Positions 1-7,968 of a DNA stretch of 64,000 bases are shown piece after piece. The position numbers were made by a program, and so were the translations under genes. The stretch spans positions 80,543 through 144,542 of the forward strand of contig NZ_JBMSDT010000018.1 of the NCBI RefSeq assembly GCF_049445795.1. The letters are read 5' to 3'. Under the pieces are notes generated by a model that saw nothing but the letters and a program-made list of their open reading frames with translations, did not search any database and was not told where the DNA came from. Every line of letters starts with the position of its first letter. Positions within the stretch are counted from its first letter, which is position 1. The DNA comes from Larkinella sp049445795 (GTDB taxonomy: Bacteria > Bacteroidota > Bacteroidia > Cytophagales > Spirosomataceae).

Positions 1-677
1 CCGACATCGACCCACATGGCGCGCTGGCCTTCGGCTTTCTCGTTGCGCTGCCGGGCCGCGTTGATCACCTCGCCTTTGATGCCTTCCCGCCAGGGCATCC
101 GCAGAAACAAGCCGCCGTAGTCGTATTTGCCAATCCTCACGTCGGTGTTGGCCTTGCCTTTCCACTCCAGATCGAGCAGAAACTTCCCGGCTTTCTCGCG
201 CATCGACCAGTTCTGGGTTTCGGTCAAAACCGCCTGGCCTTTTTCGTCCAGCAACTCATACACGGTTTGCCATTTCACCTCCGCGCCGGTAGCCTGAATA
301 ATTTTGGCCGACACCCGACGCCAGTAATCGCCCTGGGGGTGGTGGAAGTAGTCGCGGCCGTTGACGCGCGTAAAGCCCCAGTACAAGCCGGTTTGGTGCT
401 TGTGGTGGCCGGGGCTGTACTCGGTCAGCACGCCTTTGCCGTCGGGGGCCACGATGGGGTGGAGGTAGGGCCGGAAATCCGCTTTGGCGTTCTGCACCAG
501 AATCGGGGTTTTGCCGCCCGGCCGGAAGACCGACAGCGTGCCGGTTTTCATATCCTGTTTCAGGAGGAGCTTCTTCGCCGGTTCGGGCGGTTGGAGGGAG
601 GCCAGGGGCCGGGAAGATTGGAAAATGCTGCCCGAGCAAAGGACAATCAGGACCAGAAGCAAAGGAAACGATTTCAT
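1..677 (-). CDS. PmoA-like (DUF6807) family secreted protein, C-terminus beyond window
   Basis: Reading the minus strand from the ATG at 677 gives an open frame that continues off the left edge, so about 225 residues of the N-terminus are visible. It begins MKSFPLLLVLIVLCSG, a typical signal peptide; the cysteine at residue 14 lacks a canonical lipobox. A segment near residues 90-113 reads HHKHQTGLYWGFTRVNGRDY, the histidine-rich signature of the PmoA/DUF6807 family, which Bacteroidota and Planctomycetes often encode near carbohydrate-use genes. The biochemical role of this family is not established; the 'methane oxygenase' name is historical. It is divergent from the sigma factor at 966. The family call rests on motif memory, not a search. 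Confidence 0.75.
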   Translation of the reverse strand, partial: MKSFPLLLVLIVLCSGSIFQSSRPLASLQPPEPAKKLLLKQDMKTGTLSVFRPGGKTPILVQNAKADFRPYLHPIVAPDGKGVLTEYSPGHHKHQTGLYWGFTRVNGRDYFHHPQGDYWRRVSAKIIQATGAEVKWQTVYELLDEKGQAVLTETQNWSMREKAGKFLLDLEWKGKANTDVRIGKYDYGGLFLRMPWREGIKGEVINAARQRNEKAEGQRAMWVDV

Positions 678-965
678 GGCGGAACGAGCGGACTGGGTTT
701 CGTGCAAACGTATCTACGATAAGGTAAAGACTGTTCCGGAGCTACTTTACCCGGCTTTTGTCATTTTCTTCCTTCCAAACAACGATCTCCTTCCGATTGA
801 GGAAGAAACCCTTCCGGATATTGCAGATTAATTTTAACTTTTCCGGCTACTTTTCCGATAGAAGAAAATTTTTTATTGGAATCGTACGGTTTTAATGTTT
901 ACATTAGCTTTTTGTTACCAGATTCCTCTACTTTATTAACCGAAGACCCGTCGAGAGTTTGCTGT

Positions 966-1583
966 ATGCGTATCCGGAAATTACCCATTCGGTTGAGCCA
1001 AGATGCTGAAAAGGACATTACCCGGCAGTTAAAAGCGGGCGATGAGAAAGCTTTTGAGGAAATTTTCTACCGGCATTACAAGCATTTGTACGCCATCGGC
1101 CTGAAATTTCTGAAAGATCCGGATCGGGCCGAGGATGCGGTGCAGGACGTTTTTCTCAAACTCTGGGATCATCGGGAAGCGCTCAACGAAACCTACGCCA
1201 TCAAGAATTTTCTGTCCATCTCGATGAAGAATCACGTGTTGAACGTGATTCGCGACCACCACGAAGCCATCTGGGAATACCTTTCGAACGAGGTGGAAGA
1301 CAAACTGGGCGAAGATTCGACCAGCGAGGCCTTCCAGTTGCAGGAATACAGCGCCATTCTGGAACAGGGGCTTAAGGCCTTGACGCCCCAGCGCGAAAAA
1401 GTGTTCCGGCTCCGGGTGTTCAACGGACTGAACAACGAGCAGGTCGCCCGGCAGTTGTCGGTTTCGGTCAATACCGTCAAAGTACAGTTTTCGCAGGCGA
1501 CCAAATTTCTGAAAGACTACCTCAGCAAACACGCCGATCTGGAGGGAATTCTGCCCGCGCTGATTTTTTTCCTGCTTTCCTAA
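966..1583 (+). CDS. ECF-type RNA polymerase sigma factor
   Basis: A protein of about 205 residues with the two sigma-70 regions of extracytoplasmic-function factors. Region 2 includes FEEIFYRHYKHLYAIGLKFL and the DRAEDAVQDVFLKLW helix; region 4 includes LTPQREKVFRLRVFNGLNNE and the helix-turn-helix QLSVSVNTVKVQFSQATKFL. An in-frame start exists at 876, but the extra 30 residues are unlike the family, so the ATG at 966 is preferred. The next genes are a FecR anti-sigma factor and a SusC receptor with an STN signalling domain. Together they form the usual Bacteroidota arrangement in which substrate binding to the receptor is relayed through FecR to release the sigma factor, which then drives receptor expression. 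The substrate is not evident. Confidence 0.92.
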   Translation: MRIRKLPIRLSQDAEKDITRQLKAGDEKAFEEIFYRHYKHLYAIGLKFLKDPDRAEDAVQDVFLKLWDHREALNETYAIKNFLSISMKNHVLNVIRDHHEAIWEYLSNEVEDKLGEDSTSEAFQLQEYSAILEQGLKALTPQREKVFRLRVFNGLNNEQVARQLSVSVNTVKVQFSQATKFLKDYLSKHADLEGILPALIFFLLS

Positions 1584-1631
1584 TTTTTTTTCTCCGACCA
1601 GTAATACTTCCCGGTTTCAAATGTGTATCTA

Positions 1632-1658
1632 CTTAGGAAGAATAGTATTATTCCTAAG
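1632..1658. promoter_or_regulatory. 8-bp stem hairpin between sigma and anti-sigma genes
   Basis: CTTAGGAA at 1632-1639 pairs with TTCCTAAG at 1651-1658, ten bases before the FecR start. It lies in the 83-base gap after the sigma gene. It has no T-tract after it, so it could be a regulator site or an attenuating hairpin rather than a terminator. Confidence 0.4.
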
Positions 1659-1666
1659 CCCTTTCG

Positions 1667-2653
1667 ATGGATACACAACTTCTACAGAAGTACATACGAA
1701 ACGAGTGCAGCCCTGAAGAAGCCCGGGCGGTTTTATTGTATCTGGCAACGGCCGATGGGCAACGTCAGTTACAGTACCTGCTGGACACAGAGCTGAACGA
1801 CCTGGCCGAGTTGCCGCTCGATGTATCCGAACGACGGGAGGCCCAGCGGGTTTTTCAACAAATCCAGACCCGGCGAAGAACGGTTTCGGACATTCCGGCC
1901 AACACGCCCATCCGGCGGTTGGGTGTGCGCTGGATGGCGGCAGCGGCCGTTGCGCTGCTGGTGCTGGGCGTGGGTGCGCTGTTCTTTTACCGACAGTATG
2001 CCGCTCCGGAGTTATTGACGCTTCGTACCGATTTTGGCCAGACCCGGCAGGTTGTTTTGCCCGACCAGTCCATTGTCACCCTGAATGGGAATACCTCCAT
2101 CCGGTATGCCGCGAACTGGCAAACCGACGCGCCCCGCGAGGTTTGGGTGGAAGGAGAAGCCTTCTTTGAAGTCGTTCACAAGGCCAATCACCAGCGGTTT
2201 CAGGTTCATTTACCCGGTCAGATGAACGTGGAGGTACTGGGCACGCGCTTCAATGTCTACACCCGGAAAACCACCACCAAAGTGGTCCTGAACGAAGGCC
2301 GGATTCAGATGCGGGTCTCCGACAACCCGAACAATCACCTCGAAATGAAACCGGGCGAAATGTTCTTCGCCGATGCGCAAACCAACTCCTTTTACAAGAA
2401 GCAGGTCAATGCACAGGCCCAGTCGTCCTGGCGCACAGATAAACTGGTTTTCGAAGGATCGTCGCTCGAAGAGATTGCCCAGCTTTTGAAAGATACGTAC
2501 GGACTGGAGGTTGAAATCCGGGATCCGGAGTTGCGGCAACAGCGCGTGAGCGGGACCATTCCCGGGAAAAATGCGGACACGATTCTGAAAGGGCTTTCCG
2601 GCCTGTTTGATGCGAAAATTACCCGTAATGCTAACCATATCCTGATTGAATAA
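1667..2653 (+). CDS. FecR family anti-sigma factor (with DUF4974 C-terminal domain)
   Basis: A 328-residue inner-membrane anti-sigma factor. The N-terminal cytoplasmic part (about residues 1-85) binds the sigma factor. One membrane segment around residues 88-108 contains WMAAAAVALLVLGVGALFFY. The periplasmic FecR domain starts near LLTLRTDFGQTRQVVLPDQS and includes REVWVEGEAFFEVVH and NVEVLGTRFNVYTRK. The C-terminal DUF4974-type domain (WRTDKLVFEGSSLEEIAQLL, then VSGTIPGKNADTIL) is shaped like an STN domain and probably contacts the receptor's STN domain. The length is normal. It lies between the sigma factor and the SusC gene, 14 bases before the latter. Together they form a trans-envelope signalling unit. 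Confidence 0.93.
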   Translation: MDTQLLQKYIRNECSPEEARAVLLYLATADGQRQLQYLLDTELNDLAELPLDVSERREAQRVFQQIQTRRRTVSDIPANTPIRRLGVRWMAAAAVALLVLGVGALFFYRQYAAPELLTLRTDFGQTRQVVLPDQSIVTLNGNTSIRYAANWQTDAPREVWVEGEAFFEVVHKANHQRFQVHLPGQMNVEVLGTRFNVYTRKTTTKVVLNEGRIQMRVSDNPNNHLEMKPGEMFFADAQTNSFYKKQVNAQAQSSWRTDKLVFEGSSLEEIAQLLKDTYGLEVEIRDPELRQQRVSGTIPGKNADTILKGLSGLFDAKITRNANHILIE

Positions 2654-2667
2654 CTGATCTCTATCGC

Positions 2668-5600
2668 ATGAAAAAACTAGTAGTGTTGCTGTGTGGGATG
2701 TTGTGTGTCGGAGCCATGCCGACCTACGCCCAAATGATTGCCGCGAACAACCATCGCGTGTGGCAGCAGGAGAAAGACCTGGCAGCTCCGGTGGTAACAC
2801 TTCGGGCTGCGCTTTCGGAGCTGGAGAAACAATACCGGGTTTCGTTCATTTATCGGACGGATCTGGTCGATACGAAAGTTGTCCTGAACGGACACCGGGA
2901 ACGGACCGTGGAAGAAGCACTAACAAGTCTCCTGTCTGACAAAGGACTGACGTTTGAAAAAATTCAGAAGAATTTTTACGTGATTGTTGCCAGTAAGGAA
3001 AAAGGAAGCCGCTACTTTCGAAAAATCAACCAGATCGAGAAGAAAGGCTTTGAGACCCCGACCGGTAACGACCTGGCCACCACCGCCGATCTGAACCTGA
3101 TCCGGCTCGAACGGATTGGGTACTCGGTCGTTTCGGCCGATCAACTGGTCGACGATATCCGGGGAAAAGTGTCGGATGCCAACGGCGAGGCCCTTCCGGG
3201 CGTAAGCGTCGTCATTAAAGGATCAACCCGGGGAACGACAACCAACGGCCAGGGCGAATACAGCCTGAATGTACCGGCCAATGCTACGCTGGTGTTTAGC
3301 TTTGTGGGGTACACAACGCAGGAAATTCCGGTGAATGGCCGGACGAGCCTGAACGTGTCGCTGGTCCAGGACGAGCGGGCGCTGGAAGAAGTCATCGTGG
3401 TAGGCTACGGTACGCAGAAACGGGCTTCGGTAACCGGGGCGGTTTCGTCGGTAACGCCGAAGGAACTGACAGCCTTGCCGGTGATCAGCGCCGAGTCGGC
3501 CATGCAGGGCCGGGTGCCGGGTGTTCGGGTCGTCAACAACGGGGCGCCGGGGCAGTCGCCGATTGTCCGGATTCGGGGCGTCGGCTCGATCAACTACGCT
3601 TCCGGGCCGTTGTACGTGATCGACGGCGTGCCATCGGGCGACCTGAACAACCTCGACCCAAAAGACATCGAATCGCTGGAAGTGCTGAAAGATGCCAGTG
3701 CAGCCGCCATCTACGGATCGCGGGCGTCGAACGGGGTCGTCATTATTTCCACCAAAAAAGGATCGAAAGACGGCAAACTGCACGTCAACTTCGACACGTA
3801 TTTCGGCACACAAAGCGCCTGGAAAAAACTGGATCTGCTCAACACGCAGGAGTACATTCAGTACGCCACCGCCCTGCTGGGCAATGCCGGGATTGCCATG
3901 CCGGCCCGGCTGAGCAACCTGAACACGCCGATTTACGAAGGCGCTTCACAGACGTTCGCCCAGACCGAAACCAGTTGGCAGGACGTGATGTTCAAAACCG
4001 CCCCGATTCAGCAGCACCAGCTTTCGGTGTCGGGTGGTAATAACGTCTCCCGGTTTTTTGCCTCGGCCGGTTATTTCGATCAGGAGGGGATTCTGATCGG
4101 GACCAATTACAAACGCGCCAACGTCCGGCTGAACTCCGATCACCAGTTGAACAAATTCCTGTCGTTCGGACAAACCCTGATGATCTCGTACGATAAAATG
4201 CGCGGGGAGCAGGGTTTCGGCGGGGGCCGTACGGCGGTGATGCAGATGATCCGGAACCTGCCCTACTGGCCGGTTTCCGACCCGACGAAAGTGGGTGGGT
4301 ACAGCTCTCCGACGGCGGCCGACGGCTCCGACCCCGACAACCCGGTGCGGATTGCCTTGCAGGATCAGAGCTACAACCAGCGGATCAAACTGCTCGGCAC
4401 GCTGTTTACCGAGATCAAATTTACGAATTTCCTGAAATACCGGTTTAGCTTCGGTGCTGACGTGGTCACGAACGTGGGCAACAACATTTTCCCGATCTAC
4501 AACGATGGCTACAAAAGCCGGGTGCAGAACAACATTCAGGACAACCGGACTTCATATTACTCGCCGATCCTGACAAACCAGTTGACGTTCGACAAAACGT
4601 TCGGCAAACACTACGTGAACGCGACCGTGGTGGCCGAAAAACAGACCTTCCGCGCGTCGACGCTGAACGGGAACGGGTTCCGGCCCAACAACGACATCAA
4701 CGTGTTGCAGGGCGTATCGAACCCCGGCGTCACGAGCAGCCTGGAAGAAAGCAGCCTGATTTCGTACATCGGCCGGGTCAATTACGAGTTTGCCGGGAAG
4801 TACCTCATCAGCGGGTCGGTTCGCCGGGATGGTTCGTCGCGGTTTGCGCCGGGCAACAAATGGGGAACCTTCCCGTCGGCGTCGGTCGGCTGGCGGGTGA
4901 GCGAAGAGCAGTTCCTGAAAGCCATTCCGTCGATTTCGGAACTAAAAATTCGGGCCAGCTACGGCGAAACCGGTTTCAACGGCATCGGAAACTACGCCTG
5001 GCAGTCGCTGATCTCAGCCGACAACACCAACGCCGTTTTCGGAACCAGCACCGTGCTCGGCTCGTACTTCAGCGCCCTGGGCAATACGGACCTGAAGTGG
5101 GAAACGACCAAGATGACCAACATCGGGATTGACCTCGGGCTGTTTGGGAATAAGCTGACCTTCACGGCGGAAGGCTACAACCGCCGGACCGACGGTCTGT
5201 TGCTGAGCGTACCGATTCCGAACTCCATCGGTTATTCGACCTCGCCCCTGGCTAATATCGGGAGCATGAAAAACTGGGGTTACGAATTCCAGGTCGGCTA
5301 CAACCACAACGAAGGCGACTTCCGCTGGAATATATCGGCCAACATGGACATCACCCGCAACGAAGTGACCAGCCTGGCAACGCCCAGTGCCACGATCTAC
5401 TCCGGTCTGAACCAGGACTTTGGCGGGTTCGATATTACCAAAACGGAAGCCGGACAGCCCATACAGTCGTTCTACGGCTGGCAAGTCGATGGGATCTTCC
5501 AGACGGTTGAGGAGGTTTTCAATGCACCCCGGCAAAACCGCCCGGATTCGCGGGAGGATTACGACGCCACCAAGCATACTTCGCCGGGGGACATTCGGTT

Positions 5601-6189
5601 CAAGGATCTCAACGGCGACGGAAAAATCGATGCCGCCGACCGGACGTATCTGGGAAGCTACATTCCAAAATTCAGCTACGGTGTCAATTTCGGCGCAAAC
5701 TACAAAAACTTCGACCTGTCGGTTTACCTGCAAGGCGTTTCCGGTAACAAGATTTACAACGGCACGAAGGTGATCGAGGAAGGGATGCTGCGGTTGTTTA
5801 ACGCCGGTAAAGGTGTACTGGATGCCTGGACACCCACCAACACCAACACCGATGTCCCCCGGGCCGTCAGCGGTGATCCGAACAACAACAGCCGGACGTC
5901 CGATCGGTTTATCGAGAACGGATCGTACATGCGGGTGAAAAACATCAGCCTTGGCTACACGATTCCGACGAACGTCGTGAGCAAATTTACGCTCAACACG
6001 CTGACCAAAGCCCGCATTTATGTATCGTCGACGAACCTGCTGACGTTTACCAAATACACGGGTCTTGATCCGGAAATCGGGGTGAACGGTAGCTCGGGCG
6101 ACGCCACCAAACTGCTGACCAACGGGATCGACTACGGGCAGTATCCGCAGCCGCGTACCGTGTTGATCGGCCTGAACATCGGCTTCTGA
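2668..6189 (+). CDS. SusC/RagA family TonB-dependent outer-membrane receptor with STN domain
   Basis: A 1173-residue outer-membrane transporter. After a signal peptide (about residues 1-22) comes an STN signalling domain (about 45-110, with SFIYRTDLVDTKVVLNG). A carboxypeptidase-regulatory-like fold follows near 163-235 (GKVSDANGEALPGVSVVIKG). The TonB box/plug begins at about 240 with EEVIVVGYGTQKRASVTGAV and contains the family motif YGSRASNGVVIISTKKG. A long beta-barrel runs to the C-terminus. The STN domain, absent from many SusC proteins, fits regulation through the FecR/sigma pair just upstream. The SusD lipoprotein gene starts 47 bases downstream and would cap this barrel. The substrate is probably a glycan or peptide oligomer, but no degrading enzyme lies next to it, so it cannot be named. 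Confidence 0.95.
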   Translation: MKKLVVLLCGMLCVGAMPTYAQMIAANNHRVWQQEKDLAAPVVTLRAALSELEKQYRVSFIYRTDLVDTKVVLNGHRERTVEEALTSLLSDKGLTFEKIQKNFYVIVASKEKGSRYFRKINQIEKKGFETPTGNDLATTADLNLIRLERIGYSVVSADQLVDDIRGKVSDANGEALPGVSVVIKGSTRGTTTNGQGEYSLNVPANATLVFSFVGYTTQEIPVNGRTSLNVSLVQDERALEEVIVVGYGTQKRASVTGAVSSVTPKELTALPVISAESAMQGRVPGVRVVNNGAPGQSPIVRIRGVGSINYASGPLYVIDGVPSGDLNNLDPKDIESLEVLKDASAAAIYGSRASNGVVIISTKKGSKDGKLHVNFDTYFGTQSAWKKLDLLNTQEYIQYATALLGNAGIAMPARLSNLNTPIYEGASQTFAQTETSWQDVMFKTAPIQQHQLSVSGGNNVSRFFASAGYFDQEGILIGTNYKRANVRLNSDHQLNKFLSFGQTLMISYDKMRGEQGFGGGRTAVMQMIRNLPYWPVSDPTKVGGYSSPTAADGSDPDNPVRIALQDQSYNQRIKLLGTLFTEIKFTNFLKYRFSFGADVVTNVGNNIFPIYNDGYKSRVQNNIQDNRTSYYSPILTNQLTFDKTFGKHYVNATVVAEKQTFRASTLNGNGFRPNNDINVLQGVSNPGVTSSLEESSLISYIGRVNYEFAGKYLISGSVRRDGSSRFAPGNKWGTFPSASVGWRVSEEQFLKAIPSISELKIRASYGETGFNGIGNYAWQSLISADNTNAVFGTSTVLGSYFSALGNTDLKWETTKMTNIGIDLGLFGNKLTFTAEGYNRRTDGLLLSVPIPNSIGYSTSPLANIGSMKNWGYEFQVGYNHNEGDFRWNISANMDITRNEVTSLATPSATIYSGLNQDFGGFDITKTEAGQPIQSFYGWQVDGIFQTVEEVFNAPRQNRPDSREDYDATKHTSPGDIRFKDLNGDGKIDAADRTYLGSYIPKFSYGVNFGANYKNFDLSVYLQGVSGNKIYNGTKVIEEGMLRLFNAGKGVLDAWTPTNTNTDVPRAVSGDPNNNSRTSDRFIENGSYMRVKNISLGYTIPTNVVSKFTLNTLTKARIYVSSTNLLTFTKYTGLDPEIGVNGSSGDATKLLTNGIDYGQYPQPRTVLIGLNIGF

Positions 6190-6236
6190 TCCGAACCTCT
6201 GTGATGATCTGCTGAACCTATTAACGAACCATTTCA

Positions 6237-7769
6237 ATGAAAAATAAACTTCTTTTATCCGGTGTACTCTTTCTGGGCCTGGTGGTAGGATGTCAGGAAA
6301 GTGATCTGGACAAACTGAACCCCAACGGTGTAACCATCGACACGTTTTATAAAAACGGAGCCGAACTGTCGAGTGCTGTCAATGCTATTTACGCCCTGGC
6401 CAAATCGAATCCGCTGGTGTCGCGGGAGTGGTTTTTTGTCCATGATCTGCGTAGCGACGATGTCGCGGCCGGGGGGGGGCAGCTCGAAACGCCCCGGAAT
6501 CAGTTGCTGCTCGGTAGCCACGATACGGGTAACTCCGTCATGAGTTCCGTCTGGACCGGTTTTTACCGGCTGATTCACCGGGCCAACTCCACCATCGATT
6601 TGTCCGACAAAGTGGCGGACATTCCGGCGGAGACCAAAAACCGGTTGCTGGCCGAAGCTCGTTTCCTGCGCGCCTGGGCCTATTTTGATCTGGTGACGAT
6701 GTGGGGAAACATTCCTTTGTATAAAAACTATGTCACCTCGGTAGAAGGCTCGCTGCCCCGCTCGCCCGAAAATGAGGTGTACGACTTCATCATTGCCGAC
6801 TTGAAAACGGCTCAGGAAGCGCTGCCCGCTACCTACGACGCCAACAACCTGGGCCGGGCCACGAAAGGGGCTGCTCAGATGCTGCTGGCCCGGGTGTATC
6901 TGCAACGTGCCGATTACGCGAACGCCAAAACCGAGTTGCAGAAAATCATCACCTCCGGCACCTACGCCCTGGTGGATGAATACAGCGACAACTTCCTGGA
7001 GGAAACCGAATTCAACAAGGAGTCGATCTGGGAAATCAACTTCCTGCCTTCCGGGGGGAACTACAACTGGGATGGAGACGGCAACGGGGCCACGGCCGGT
7101 ACCGAAACCGTGCGGACGCAGGAGTATTCGGCCATCGGCTGGCGGAACGTTATTCCGTCGAACAGCCTGTTGAACGAGTTCGAAAAAACCGCCACGGGCC
7201 GTGATCCCCGGTTTGCCAAGTCGTTTTACGTAACGGGCGACAAATACAACAACGGCAACAATACGCTGACGGATGCCGCCCAGAACGGAAACTCCTCGGT
7301 GGTCGACGGGCAGACGCTCAAAGTAAGCTGGCGGAAGTTCTCGCTGATGTACAAAACCGATCAGTCGTACCAGACCGGCGGCATCAACCAGCGGATCATG
7401 CGTTACGCCGAAACGCTGCTCTCAATGGCCGAAGTAGAAAACGAACTGGGCAATACGGCCGAAGCCGTGAAATACCTCAACCAGGTGCGCGCCCGGAAGA
7501 GCGTGAACATGCCTCCCTACCCGACGGCTGCGTTCCCGGTTACCACGAAAGACCAGGTCTTTGCGGCTATCGTGCACGAACGGCGCGTGGAATTGAGCGG
7601 GGAGCAAGTCCGCAACCGCGACCTGCTGCGCTGGCGGAAAGCAGGCAAGCTGCGGACGGAGCCGTTTACTTACTTCCAGAAAAACAAGCACGAGTTGCTG
7701 CCCATTCCGCAACAGGAAGTGGACAACAACCCCAAAATCGAACCGACGGACCAGAATCCGGGGTATTAA
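6237..7769 (+). CDS. SusD/RagB family nutrient-binding outer-membrane lipoprotein
   Basis: A 510-residue surface lipoprotein. The signal peptide ends in VVGC with the lipidated cysteine at about residue 19, followed by the usual ESDLDKLNPNG. The SusD fold shows in ARFLRAWAYFDLVTMWGNIP (TPR-like helix), in AAQMLLARVYLQRADYANAK, and in the C-terminal RYAETLLSMAEVENELGN and IVHERRVELSGEQVRNRDLL motifs. It partners the SusC barrel directly upstream, forming the bed-bin uptake complex. Length is in the normal 480-560 range. A long inverted repeat begins at its stop codon and probably ends this transcript. Confidence 0.95.
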   Translation: MKNKLLLSGVLFLGLVVGCQESDLDKLNPNGVTIDTFYKNGAELSSAVNAIYALAKSNPLVSREWFFVHDLRSDDVAAGGGQLETPRNQLLLGSHDTGNSVMSSVWTGFYRLIHRANSTIDLSDKVADIPAETKNRLLAEARFLRAWAYFDLVTMWGNIPLYKNYVTSVEGSLPRSPENEVYDFIIADLKTAQEALPATYDANNLGRATKGAAQMLLARVYLQRADYANAKTELQKIITSGTYALVDEYSDNFLEETEFNKESIWEINFLPSGGNYNWDGDGNGATAGTETVRTQEYSAIGWRNVIPSNSLLNEFEKTATGRDPRFAKSFYVTGDKYNNGNNTLTDAAQNGNSSVVDGQTLKVSWRKFSLMYKTDQSYQTGGINQRIMRYAETLLSMAEVENELGNTAEAVKYLNQVRARKSVNMPPYPTAAFPVTTKDQVFAAIVHERRVELSGEQVRNRDLLRWRKAGKLRTEPFTYFQKNKHELLPIPQQEVDNNPKIEPTDQNPGY

Positions 7770-7854
7770 GTGTACGGTTTTCGTTATTCAGTGTTCATTA
7801 TTCGATATTCCGTAAACCGAAAATTGAATACTGAATACCGAAAACCGTACACTT
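7769..7854. repeat. long imperfect inverted repeat after susD
   Basis: The arm at 7769-7793 (AAGTGTACGGTTTTCG...) is complementary to 7830-7854 (...CGAAAACCGTACACTT). The outer 16 bases match perfectly and the inner part imperfectly (GTTATTCAGTGTTCA against TTGAATACTGAATA). It could work as a terminator of the sus transcript. It also belongs to the set of varied intergenic palindromes found throughout this window. Confidence 0.6.
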
Positions 7855-7892
7855 CCCAACTATTAATTAACCTGATGAAATAGTAAATTAGG

Positions 7893-7928
7893 AGCGAGGG
7901 CAGCGGTCGAACACCGCTTTCCCTCGCT
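7893..7928 (+). terminator. GC-rich hairpin followed by a T-rich stretch
   Basis: AGCGAGGG at 7893-7900 pairs with CCCTCGCT at 7921-7928, and AGCGGT at 7902-7907 pairs with ACCGCT at 7912-7917, giving a two-part stem with a CGAAC loop. TTTCTTCGCTTTC follows. It looks like a rho-independent terminator for the sus operon, or a leader hairpin for the VCBS gene 40 bases further on. Confidence 0.5.
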
Positions 7929-7968
7929 TTCTTCGCTTTCGGGCAGTGGCTTTTTTGGCGTAATACTC

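Noticed and set aside
267..722. Plus-strand open frame of 151 codons at the left edge
   Set aside because: It is antisense to a better gene on the minus strand (1-677) that has a signal peptide and PmoA/DUF6807 motifs.
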